In this document: positions 37,591 to 48,800 of the stretch, piece by piece
Layout: every line of letters begins with the position of its first letter
How positions within the stretch are numbered: position 1 is the stretch's first letter
Assembly: GCF_021533215.1 (NCBI RefSeq)
Contig: NZ_JAJNKA010000019.1
Span: 32,897-96,896 of the forward strand
Length of the DNA stretch: 64,000 nt
From: Portibacter lacus
Lineage (GTDB): Bacteria > Bacteroidota > Bacteroidia > Chitinophagales > Saprospiraceae
Reading direction: 5' to 3'
Translations under genes and position numbers: made by a program
Notes under the pieces: model-generated
Databases searched by the model: none
Told to the model about the DNA's origin: nothing
The model's input: the letters and a program-made list of their open reading frames with translations, nothing else

Positions 37591-40500
37591 TGAATAAAAA
37601 AATTGTACTAATAGGAGTTGTTTTTCTTTGGTCTTTGTCAATGTTTGGGGGGACAGGTCCTTCCCATGGAATAGATCCAAAGGTTAAAAAGATAGAAAAT
37701 ACACTTGCTCATGCATTAGATATTAGAAAGGAATACATCAATGCAGAGAAAGCGAAAACCTATCACTTTGAATCACTAAAGTTTAATTTGGAAAATGAAG
37801 TAGTTTGGGACGAAGGGACTGAAGATAACCTTGATGATATATTTAGATCTTCTAAAGAATATGTAAAAAATGAAAAGGTAATCAAGGCAATAAATGCAAT
37901 TGAAAATCTTGGAGCGGAAGATTTAATAGAAAAGTTGACAAAATCTGATTTAGTCAAGTTGCCACTTGGCATCGTTAAAACATTCGGTGGAACCACTTAT
38001 TCTGTAGTATTTGATCAAGCTAAGATTTACACGACACACGCCAAAGTTCGTGTCTACGGTAGAATTAAGAATGAGAAAGTGGATTTATGCTTTGGAGCAG
38101 AGGATATAAAATTTTCTTTCGAAGGTGGAATTGTTGGAGATGCTACATTGGCTTTGTTTGGTGACTTTGCAGTTCCATTGAAAAGTCAGAAAGTTGCTGT
38201 AGTATTTAATAAATTTGAAGGTTCTTCAAATGGAGACTATTCTGGGACGTATATGACGTTTGATTGTGATGGATTTGTTGAAGCTGGAATCGATGCAGAC
38301 ATCGCATTATCTCGTGATTGGGTCTTGCCAACAGATAGTCAAGGAAAGGTTATAGGTGGGGGTAATAGGGTAGTTGCTAATATCGCTTTGGAGCTCAGTG
38401 ATTTTAATGATTTTGTAGGAAAAATATCACTTCCATATTTTACTTTAACACAAGATTCAAGTGTTTCAATATTGGTGAGTGAAGCCACTTTTGATTATTC
38501 AGAAACTAAAAATGCTAGTGGTTTTGTTCATCCTAGGACTTATAATTTTGAAACAGGTACATATGAAGATCCTCCGCCATCAGAGGAGATTCCATTGTGG
38601 CGAGGGTTTTATATTAATAAAATAGAATTTGTACTTCCGCATGTTTTTAAAACATCGGATGAGCAACCATTAATTGTAGGTGCAGAAAAATTATACATAG
38701 ATCAAAAAGGAGTTTCAGGATATATTTACGGAGATGGATTAATTCCTATAGAAACGGGGACAATTGGAGAATCAGAATGGGCATTTGCACTTGATCACGT
38801 GGGAGTAGAATTAAATTATAATAGAATTTTAGCGTTTGATTTTGATGGAAGGATAAACATTCCAATCAATAAAGAGACCCAAAGACTGAACTATTCAGCT
38901 TTCGGAATTCCATCTGAGGAGCATTATAATATAACGGTGGGTTTAGATTCCACGATGTCATTTCCATTGTTTAGGGCAGGACAGGTTAGTTTAACTAAAG
39001 GGTCGGTCGCATTTGTGGATGTTAAAGAGAATAAGTTTGTCCCTGGGGCTATTCTTTGTGGAGGAATGTATGTTAGCATTGGGAAGTCAGAGGAGGATGA
39101 TGGGAAAGTAAACTTGGATATGCCAGGAGTAGAGTTTCATAAACTGATGATTAGGGATACACTGCCTTATGTGATGTTAGATTCAATGGGTGGAAGTATA
39201 ACATTAAAGATTCCCCCAATTCTTAATAACTCACCAATTACTATAGATCACTTAACATTGACAAGACATGGGAGTAAAAATGTGAAGCTGGGTTTTGGTG
39301 TCGAAGTTTCAGCAATGGGTTCAAAGGAAGGAGGTGGAAAGACGGGAGGAGCATTTGGAATATTAGGAGAATACAAGGAGGTTAGTGGCAAAAATAAATG
39401 GACATATGCAGGAGTGGAGGTTGATGCAATGAATATTGAAATTGTGATGGGTACTTATCTTTGGATAAAGGGTGGACTCGAATTTTATCAAGGAGATAGT
39501 ATTTATGGAAATGGATTTTATGGCTATTTAGCAGGAGGAGTTTTGGCTCAAGATGCAGAAGGTGAAAGTGCAATTGGTGAGCACAATGAATATAAAGTGA
39601 GATTGCAAGCTAATGCAAGATTTGGAACTATTAATCCTGGAAAAGACAATGAATATAGATATTGGTTTTACGATGTTTACGTATCGAGTAGTGATAAACT
39701 ATTTGATATATATACACCAGTTATAGCAAAAGGAATCGGAGGAGGAGCATATCATCATATGAGAATGGCTGGATACGACATGGGTGAGATGGCAAGTGGT
39801 TCTGGCAGTAACCCATATTCAGGAATTACTTATCGTCCTAATGCGGGAACACTCTTTGGAATTAAATTTACACTAGGTATAGGGATAACAGGTGTTGACG
39901 GATTTAAAGGAAATGTTACTTTAGAATTAGCAATAGATACTAGTTTAGCGTTGCAGAATATAATGTTATACGGCAATGGAGAATTTGCAAGTGATAAATT
40001 TAAATTAGATGCTTTAAGTCGTCTGGACGATCTGTCTCTGTCGCAAGAAGAATCTACAAAGCAGGATTCAATTGGAGCCTCCACAAATAATCATAATAAG
40101 ATTACAGCTGCGATTATGATTTATATGGATTTCGAAAATGGATTCGAATTGCAAGGAAATTTTGCTGCATTTTTGGATGCAGCTGATGGAGTAATAAGTG
40201 GTCAGGCTGCGGTGGATATGTATATTTCAGCCGAAGAACAACACTTGTATATAGGTGGTTATGAAGGACTTGTTGATATTGAAGGGATGCCAATCCCTGA
40301 ATCTTATGTTTATATAGGTTTTGGAGGATTTAATGTGCATGCTAAATTTTATTTATGTACAGGCACAAAATTACCACCTCCACCTAAGATACCTACACGA
40401 ATTGCGAATATGCTTGGCATTTCTACTGGTTTGAATAATAGAACTTTGTTGGCTAATAATAGTCAGCCACTAGCAGCTGGTTTTGCATTAGGTGCAAGTA

Positions 40501-40868
40501 TTGCATTAGATGTAAATATAAGTAAGACCTTCATAAAGTTTGATTTAAATGCTTTGGCAGGATATGATATATCTCTTTTATCTAATCCGAGTTCGACCTA
40601 TTGTTCGAATGCTTCGGGACTAGAACAAGGTATAAATGGATGGAGAGCTAAGGGGCAGATATATGGTGACTTGTATACAAAATTAGAATTATGGGCTTTT
40701 GGCTGGTGGACAGTTTGGAATAGACAAGTTGCTTTTGCGGTTATGGCGGATTTACCTAAGCCAACACACTTGTTTATAAAGGGGAAATATTTAAATAAAA
40801 AAGGAAATAAGAAAAAGGAATTCGAACATGAAATGGGTAATAAATGTGGCCAAATAGTATACAACTAA
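37587..40868 (+). CDS. 1093-aa exported beta-rich protein of the TANFOR operon
   Basis: A very long exported protein that I do not recognise as a named family. A hydrophobic N-terminus (VLIGVVFLWSLSMFGG) gives a signal peptide; a short helical, charged part (residues 25-115) is followed by about 950 residues of strand-rich, Gly/Asp-rich sequence with repeated blocks of the form EFVLPHVF, IDHLTLTRHGS and LELAIDTSLALQNI. A proline stretch KLPPPPKIPT is near residue 930, and the last 30 residues are lysine-rich. Its ATG overlaps the barrel gene stop, and its TAA forms TAATG with the next start. A structural, scaffold or secretion role is inferred from the operon only. Its base composition is AT-richer than that of the barrel gene. 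Confidence 0.7.
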   Translation: MMNKKIVLIGVVFLWSLSMFGGTGPSHGIDPKVKKIENTLAHALDIRKEYINAEKAKTYHFESLKFNLENEVVWDEGTEDNLDDIFRSSKEYVKNEKVIKAINAIENLGAEDLIEKLTKSDLVKLPLGIVKTFGGTTYSVVFDQAKIYTTHAKVRVYGRIKNEKVDLCFGAEDIKFSFEGGIVGDATLALFGDFAVPLKSQKVAVVFNKFEGSSNGDYSGTYMTFDCDGFVEAGIDADIALSRDWVLPTDSQGKVIGGGNRVVANIALELSDFNDFVGKISLPYFTLTQDSSVSILVSEATFDYSETKNASGFVHPRTYNFETGTYEDPPPSEEIPLWRGFYINKIEFVLPHVFKTSDEQPLIVGAEKLYIDQKGVSGYIYGDGLIPIETGTIGESEWAFALDHVGVELNYNRILAFDFDGRINIPINKETQRLNYSAFGIPSEEHYNITVGLDSTMSFPLFRAGQVSLTKGSVAFVDVKENKFVPGAILCGGMYVSIGKSEEDDGKVNLDMPGVEFHKLMIRDTLPYVMLDSMGGSITLKIPPILNNSPITIDHLTLTRHGSKNVKLGFGVEVSAMGSKEGGGKTGGAFGILGEYKEVSGKNKWTYAGVEVDAMNIEIVMGTYLWIKGGLEFYQGDSIYGNGFYGYLAGGVLAQDAEGESAIGEHNEYKVRLQANARFGTINPGKDNEYRYWFYDVYVSSSDKLFDIYTPVIAKGIGGGAYHHMRMAGYDMGEMASGSGSNPYSGITYRPNAGTLFGIKFTLGIGITGVDGFKGNVTLELAIDTSLALQNIMLYGNGEFASDKFKLDALSRLDDLSLSQEESTKQDSIGASTNNHNKITAAIMIYMDFENGFELQGNFAAFLDAADGVISGQAAVDMYISAEEQHLYIGGYEGLVDIEGMPIPESYVYIGFGGFNVHAKFYLCTGTKLPPPPKIPTRIANMLGISTGLNNRTLLANNSQPLAAGFALGASIALDVNISKTFIKFDLNALAGYDISLLSNPSSTYCSNASGLEQGINGWRAKGQIYGDLYTKLELWAFGWWTVWNRQVAFAVMADLPKPTHLFIKGKYLNKKGNKKKEFEHEMGNKCGQIVYN

Positions 40869-42874
40869 TGAAAATTATAATATGTGCATTGTACATTATA
40901 ATTTCATGTACAACTGGCACATCTCAAGGTATAAGCCTTTATCAAAAAATAAAGGGTGACTCTTTATTTGTAAGATGGGAATGTGAATCCCCTCACGTTT
41001 GGTATGATAGCAATCAGTCTGGTTATCGAATAAAAATATCCAATACTTCATCAGTTGTATTAGTGGATACTATAATTGAAAACAAAACACAAGCTTTTGC
41101 AAACTTTCCCGATTCAAGTGTTGAAAAAATGATTTATTACTTGAATGATAGAGAAAGACTGCCAGAAAATATGAGAATAAGGTGGCTAGACCCATCACAA
41201 TCAAGTGAACTCCAAATGGACTCCATAAGTGAGGAAATTGTATACAGTCAAATTTCTCAGAAAAGAAAATTTCTAGAAATTTCGGGGGTTATGGCAGTTT
41301 TTAAACTTGATATTACTCAAAATCTATTGGTAGAAATCAAGCCTAATAATGCACATGGTGAAAGTAACTCATTAGAGCAATTAATAAAACCAAGTAAAAT
41401 ATCTGAGCAAACCTTTCCTAATATTTCTAGTAAATGGAAAAATAAACGGGTGGAGCTTTCATGGAGTACCAAAGGAACAAAAAAGAATTTTCTTTTTTAT
41501 AACCTTTACTTTTCAGATGATGGTGATAATTGGGAGAAGGTGGATTCATTATATACTAATTTTTATAAGGAAACTGACGATGAAGAGCTCCTTACGATAA
41601 ATCCTGTTAAGCAGTTACCGCATAATGACTCTATTTATTACTTTAAAATACATGGTGTAGATTTTTTCGGGGATGAATCTGAGGATTTTAGTTTAGTAAA
41701 AGGATCGGGAAGTAAGGGTATTCAGGTTAGTCCCTACTGGAAGAAAGTTAAACAATTACGGACAAATGAAGCAGAGATGAAATGGGAGATTCCTGATGAA
41801 TACGCCTCTGAAGTTGAAGAATTTAGAATCTATGTTGCTGAAAATTATGATGGTCCGTATTTTGCGGATACCATTGGCATACAGCCTTTTGTCCGAGAAC
41901 TTACGAGAGAAATTCCATTCAAATCAGCATATTTTAGAGTTGTTGCTGTTGATCAAAATGAAGAAGAGTTTAGTTCATTTCCACAGCTGGTAATTGGTGT
42001 AGACACTGTAGCGCCAGCTGTTCCAACTAATTTATCTTATACGATAGATACAACAGGAAGAATAGATATAAATTGGGATCCAAATGATGAAGAAGACTTT
42101 ATTGGCTACAAACTCTTCTATAGTTTTGATACAACAGTTGATATGACTTTGGCGCATAATAGTTATTTAGTTACTCCCGATTTCACTGATACATTATCTC
42201 TGAGATCAACCAATCGAGAAGTTTTTTATAAGGCCATATCAGTTGACAAAAGGAATAATAGATCTGATTTTTCTGAAATACTGGTGGTTATTAGACCGGA
42301 CATTTTGCCTCCAGTTGAACCAGTTTTTATTTCTGCTGAACCTGGTCCTGGATTTGCTAGCCTTACTTGGTATAAAAGTGTTAGCGATGATGTGAAAGAA
42401 CAGAGGCTATTTAGACGAAAAATGAAGGAGGAAACCAGTTGGGAATTGCTTGAATTGTGGGATTATAATATAGATACAACATATATAGATTCAGGGCTGG
42501 TTGCCTTTGAGAAATATGCTTACACCATCACGGTTATAGACAGTTCTGGAAATGAATCTGACCCTTCTAGACCAGTTGTAGTAATGCCAAGACCTGATTA
42601 TCGTGGATTTGATATTGGAAACTGGGATATTGCTCTAGATGGTAATCAGGTAAAAATAACTCATGGTTATCAGCCGTCTGACTTTGAGAAAATATTTGTT
42701 TACCTAAAAATAGAGGATGGTGAACTCCTCTCTATCGGAGAACTCAATTTTAGGGAGTTGATCTTTATTGATGACGGAATACAAAAAGATAAAAATTATA
42801 ATTATGCGATTAAGGTAATGTTCAAAGAAGGGATCGAAACACCATTAAGTGAATTTAAAGTGGTAAGAAGATGA
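40868..42874 (+). CDS. Fibronectin type III-like lipoprotein of the TANFOR operon
   Basis: A 668-residue protein from the ATG at 40868; the frame is open 24 bases upstream, but this start gives a lipoprotein signal (ALYIIISC). Several FN3-like domains of about 95 residues follow, with typical cores such as KRVELSWSTKG, APAVPTNLSYTIDTTGRIDI-type openings and GYKLFYSFDT, and VDKRNNRSDFSE edges (last clear domain about residues 480-580). Lipidation and FN3 modules point to a cell-surface or periplasmic binding role. TAATG links it to the upstream gene and ATGA to the toxin gene, so it is fixed as part of this module. Confidence 0.8.
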   Translation: MKIIICALYIIISCTTGTSQGISLYQKIKGDSLFVRWECESPHVWYDSNQSGYRIKISNTSSVVLVDTIIENKTQAFANFPDSSVEKMIYYLNDRERLPENMRIRWLDPSQSSELQMDSISEEIVYSQISQKRKFLEISGVMAVFKLDITQNLLVEIKPNNAHGESNSLEQLIKPSKISEQTFPNISSKWKNKRVELSWSTKGTKKNFLFYNLYFSDDGDNWEKVDSLYTNFYKETDDEELLTINPVKQLPHNDSIYYFKIHGVDFFGDESEDFSLVKGSGSKGIQVSPYWKKVKQLRTNEAEMKWEIPDEYASEVEEFRIYVAENYDGPYFADTIGIQPFVRELTREIPFKSAYFRVVAVDQNEEEFSSFPQLVIGVDTVAPAVPTNLSYTIDTTGRIDINWDPNDEEDFIGYKLFYSFDTTVDMTLAHNSYLVTPDFTDTLSLRSTNREVFYKAISVDKRNNRSDFSEILVVIRPDILPPVEPVFISAEPGPGFASLTWYKSVSDDVKEQRLFRRKMKEETSWELLELWDYNIDTTYIDSGLVAFEKYAYTITVIDSSGNESDPSRPVVVMPRPDYRGFDIGNWDIALDGNQVKITHGYQPSDFEKIFVYLKIEDGELLSIGELNFRELIFIDDGIQKDKNYNYAIKVMFKEGIETPLSEFKVVRR

Positions 42875-45800
42875 ATTTAATAAGTGGATTTAGAAAGATG
42901 CAATTAGAAAGAGCTTATAACTCTATCTTCAAGGTTTTAATATTGTTTTTTATTTTCTCTTTAAATTCCCATGGCCAAAACTACCCTGTAGACATTAACG
43001 TCCTAGTGCTTCCGCCACACGCCCCTTCTTATCATACCTTTTCTCAGTCATCCATGATGCAATCTAACAAGATGCAAGTGACGATGACCTTGAAAGATCT
43101 TGTTGTGGATCAACTCGACATTGGACTTCAAGTAGAGTTTCGAGGAGAATCGGGAAGTTTTGTTTCTGATCCAGCCTTGATTAGTCAGCCATTTACCTTG
43201 ATAAAAGGAATGCCTAAAATTATCCAGAATCAAGATCTTGCTCCATATTTTCTAAGCAATGGATTATCCGAAGCAGTGGTTTCGAATGGTGGTTTTCTTC
43301 CTGAAGGTCAATGGGAAATCTGTGTAACGGCTTTTGAGCTTTTGAACCAAGAACAAGTAAGCCAACAGACATGCTACTATATGTTTCTGGAAGAAATGGA
43401 CCCTCCAGAGATCATCATGCCGCTAGACAGTATGCTTCCCACCTACCCTCAGAATATACAATTAAGTTGGCAGCCACTTCACATCGGGTCTTTTCCAGTT
43501 CGGTATATGGTCAATGTATGGGAAGCGATCGATGGTTTCACTGATCAACAAATCGTAGAATCCACTCAGCCCTATATTTCTAAAAATTTAAAACAACAAA
43601 CAACGGATTGGCTTTCTGTCGCGGATCCACCCATGGTCGTAGGACAAGAATACATCATGCAAGTATTGATCGAGGATGATATTAATGGTATGATGGGGCC
43701 GCAGGTTTATGCCTTTAAGAACAATGGGTTTTCTGAGATTCATCGCTTCAAATATGGAATGCATGTAGCTGGTGAAGAATGCGAAACACCATCGACACCA
43801 GAATATATGATCGATGATAGTTTACGTTATTTTGTGTATTGGGATGGAGGAGAACCACCGGCATATCAATATGAACCTTTCAGTACTTTTAGTGATGCGT
43901 CAACAATGGACGCTTCTTCATCGTCTTCTTTTGGGGGAATAGGAATTCCAGGTAAAGAAAATCAAGGCGGAGGTGGCGGATCTATTGGTTCAGCTTCAAC
44001 TTCTAGCTCTTCAGGTTTTTCTGGATATTATAAGATGTACTACCGTATAGAAGGTACGGAAGACTGGTCTAGTATAGAAACAAAAGAAGCATGGGCAGAA
44101 TTTGACGATTATCAAAGAGGGTATACTTATGAGATCTATGTAACTAAGGTGTGCAGTGCGGAAGAGCGGGCGAGTGAATCGATATTTATTGACATTCCTT
44201 CACTTCCAGTGGCTAGAGATTTCGAATGCGGGTTGCCACTTCTACCAGTAGACTTAGAAAATCAGGTCCCCTTAGCAATGCTAAATATAGGAGATACCAT
44301 CATGGCTTCTGACTTCAGGGTTTCCATAAGAGAAGTATCTGGTAGTGATGGTTATTTTACCGGAAAAGGAGCCTTCCAAACTGGTTTTTTTGGAGCAGCC
44401 GTAGAAGTGGAATTTACAGACATTTTTGTTAATAGTGAATATAGAATGGTCGAAGGTTTTATCCAAACCACTTGGGATCCCGAAGGATCATTCATGTTTA
44501 ATCTGGATAGTCTATTCTCTTCGTTTAACAATGGTGGTGAGCCTCAATTTCCAAAGGTAGAAGTGGAATATTTGGATTCGGTTAAAATTGTAAATGGCGT
44601 AGTTGTTATTTACCCAGATGGAGATACTTATGATATGCCTATTTACATCACCTCACCGCAAGGTAATTATTTAGGAATAGCGGGAATGGTACTTCCACAA
44701 ACTGATCCACCTAAGCCAACATCGATAAGTGAAGACTACCAAGTTATTTTTGAAACTCAGACTAATTACAATTACGGTTTTGACAATGTAGATCTGAATT
44801 TTGAGAAATATTATGTAAAATTCAATGGTGAAGCGATCCCTCATAAGTCCGTAGCCATGGAAGGCCGTGATAAGATAGATGCTCGAATCAGTGTGTCGGC
44901 CACGAATTGGAAAGCTAGCGATTGGGATTCAGTAAAAGTAATTACCGCTGATGGCTTCGAACTAATGTACGATAGGAAAAGTGGAGATAGTAAGGCTATA
45001 GAGATATGGGTTCCAGGGCTAGACAAGGATCAGAATATCTATGTGATGTATGGTGAAGAGTGCATGGGTGTATTCAATTTGCAGGTATATGAATTTACGA
45101 ATTTGACGGTGAATTTGATTCCTGTTAATGGAGCTGGGCAAGATGTGAATGAAGCAGAAATTCAGAGCAAATTAAATAAGATTTTAGGACAAGGCGTATT
45201 CGGTGTGGAAGTGAACTTGCTTAAGGAGGAGGGGATTCAGAGTGATGTTGAAGAAATAAGTGCGGAGAAATATTTATTGAGCCAATATAGGGATGATATG
45301 AAGAGCATCCTGCAGGATCACAAGGATAAATTCGGGCAAGACAGGAATGAGATGTATTTGTTCTTACATCCAAATCTCAAGGATAATGTTGTGGGATACA
45401 TGCCGATCAAGTATAATGCTGGATTTATAGAGGTTAATGACAACACAGAACAGGAGCAACTCATTAAGACCATTGCACATGAATTAGGTCATGGTGCACT
45501 AACCTTGGAACATTATTTTGAAGGAAGAGAGCATGAAGAAGGGAATAGTACAAACTTAATGGATTATGGATCGGGTACAGACTTGAATTTCTTCCAATGG
45601 AGTCAAATGCATAGTCGAAAGGGACTCAAGACGTGGTTTCAAGGGAGTGAGGATGCACAGTATGTTTCACTCGAATTAGGTGATCTGTTTAAGGATTTTA
45701 TAGTCGAAGATCACCTTAGTTTTCTATCTAATACTGGAAAAACAGTTTCTATTAAAGCTGACGCTATACAGAGAATGACTTTCGCAACTGGGGGCGAAGC

Positions 45801-48800
45801 CTTCCTTGAATCTGGAAAGCAAATCCCTATTGGCACCTTAACTTTTTTCACTTTAAAAGAGGATTCAACATTCGTCACTTATGCCAATTACGGAAATGGT
45901 AATTACTATGTCTATCCTAAAGTAGAAACAAATATCCCCTACCAATTTGAAATGCCTGCAACAGTAAACCCAGTAATTCTTAGACCAACATTCCAAAATG
46001 GAAAGGAAGCTATTCATATCGTTGGAATTGAAAACACTGCAATTTCAGAAGATAATTATCCATTCGATTTTTTAATTAATCATTTTTATGATATTAATGA
46101 TGCAAATAATGAATATAAACTCAAAGGCAAAGTAGTCACTTTTGATGAAATAGGATCAGTTCAACTAGGAGCAGAGTTCTCATCTGATCTTTATCAATCA
46201 CTTGTTAATAATCATAAGAATTTTGCTGAAGCATCTCAAATAAGCAGTTTCTATCTAAATGGGTTAGCTTATTTTATCGACAAAAATTATAATCACTTTA
46301 AGCTGTGTGATCCTAGTGCAGGAATAGAGAGCATTTTTGAAAGTGTTTTATTGAATGTAAATAAAAACATTTCTACCCTAAATATAATGTATAAAGGATT
46401 GATTGAAGGTCTTCAACAGCTTAATGGACTAGAAGATTTATTACATCATTTCCAAAACCATCAAGTTGATGAAATTACTGGATTGAATAAAATTGACCTA
46501 ATCAAAATTACTTTAGCAAGATCTGATTTAATAGCAACTTATCAACAGATCATAGACAAAAATACAGACTTAAGTATAATTAAAGCAGTTTTAAAAGATG
46601 CATTATTTGACTTACAAGAATGTGAATTTGAGCAGCTCTATTTTTCTTACCCAGTTATAGAAGAGTTAATTTCTTTTATGATTTTAGATGACCATTTCTG
46701 GCTCAACAATAAAGAAGAAAAGATCATTATCAAACTCTTGAATAAAATTGATCCCTTATATTATAATGATTTTATACAATACCTTGAAGAAACAACTGCC
46801 AGTATAATAGTCAATGAATATGGTACTAGCTACCAAGAAATTTCTAACACAAATAAAACCTTGTGGCTTTGGGAGCAATTAATTCATAGAATTGACAATT
46901 CCGTTTTTGACAAGAATGGTGAAAAGTTCGTACTTGAGTTAACTAGAATCTGGAATCAAACAAATTCAATAAATGAAAGGCTTGAACAAAACGCTTCAGA
47001 ATTTATCACCAATGTAGATCAACTTATATCAAGTGGAAATTCTGAAATTAATTCCGCTTTGTTCAAAGCGCTATGCAGCAAAATTGTTCCATTCTACTAC
47101 GAAGGCTTTTTGAATAGGGTGAACTGGGTTTTTGTATTCATGAATCAACCTCATTTGGCTTTTCCTCTAACTCCGATCACTAATGTAAGTCTTAATGATG
47201 ATGGGACATTTAATGCAGTTGTTCAGAACAAAGTTGTATTTTATAAGGATAATATAGATGAAAATCAAAGCTTCTATAATCTAAAACCATTCGAGCCTAT
47301 TTTTATTGACCAGAAATCTAAATTTGGAACTGCAACTGATTTAATAGGCGAAAATGACCTCAAAGCTTATCCTGCTTTTACACTTTACTATTTAAATGAA
47401 AATGCAGAAAAGAGAACACAATCTGACCTATTTTTTACAGCATTAGATGCTGCAAGTTTGGCGATTCCAGCAACAACTATCATTAAAATAGGATGGTTAG
47501 GCAGAGGGTTAGTCTATGCAGATAAAATTTCATCGATAACTGGAATTACAGCCACTTACTATCAAGATCAGAATAGAGATGTTGCGAAAATCTTAAATGC
47601 AACAAGTGCAATTTTAGGTTTGTCTAATTTAGGTGCTGAAGGATTTGCTAAGTTGTCAAAAATCGGAAAGCAAGAATTACCAATTTCAGAAATATTTTCA
47701 TTTGTCAAAGCCCGAGAAATTGATAATTTAGAAAATTCAGCATTAAAGGTAGAACGGCTAGAAGAGCTTTTTGATAGAATTAGTACTGCTAAGTTTTCGG
47801 AAATTGAATTGTTATCTGATGCAGAAAAAGCTACAATTGTTAAAATCATTGAATTTGAATCCAATGAAATTGCTAAACTTGGCTCGAACCTTAATAATCA
47901 AAAAAGAAGTGCTGCTATTGCTAGATTGGGTGGGACAATTACTGACCTATCTAATGACGCCATTGATTTGTCTAATTCAGCCATAAAAGCCAAAGTTGTT
48001 TCTACATTAGAAGAAAGCAATAATTTTGAAAAACTAGGAGCTTCTTTTTACCAAGATGTGATCGTTCATTCCACAGGGTCTAAGTTTATTGTAGATGGAA
48101 TAGAGCATAACGCCCAAGAATTAGCTAACATTCTATCAGGTAATGCCGGACCTATACGCTTACTTAGTTGTAATGATCTAGCATCCGCTCAAGAACTCTC
48201 GGCCTATTTAGGAAGAGAAGTTATTGCAAATGGTGGGCTGACTAGAATTCATATCGACGGACATATTTCAGTTGTATCTAAAAATGGTTCTGGTACAGAT
48301 TGGTTCCGAGTGATGCCTAGTGGTGACATGGATCTTCATATTGTGTCCGAAACAGCTACTCAGTATGCTGATGATTTTGTAGAGATGGGATCGGCACCTA
48401 TTTTAAAAGGATTTTCAGCGATATGTCCAGCTGGATTTATTACAAGATTTGATAGATTAGGTTTTGGAATCGATGAAGTGAAAGTGTTGTTTACTCGATT
48501 GGATGATGATGTTTTGAAAGTAGAGAAATTTTTAGACAATCTTGAGAATTATAAAGATTTAGAAGATTTTGTTAAATTCGTAGATGACTTAAAGAAGTTA
48601 GATGCTATTCAATTAGTTAGAAGGATTAGTAATGTTGAGAAAGGTGAAGTTGGTGGAATTGTTAAGAGCTGGAGGGTTGCTCGTAATTTACCAGACGAAA
48701 TTAGGCTAAACCCCGATGATTTAGAGATTATCGCAGATTATATGAAGCGGAATCCTAGCAAATCAATTGATGATGTCGCTGGAGAAATACCAACTGGAAA

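Noticed and set aside
45478..45513. A true metzincin site in the TANFOR toxin
   Set aside because: The third His is at +11 from the first instead of +10 (HELGHGALTLEH), so only a zincin-like call is justified.
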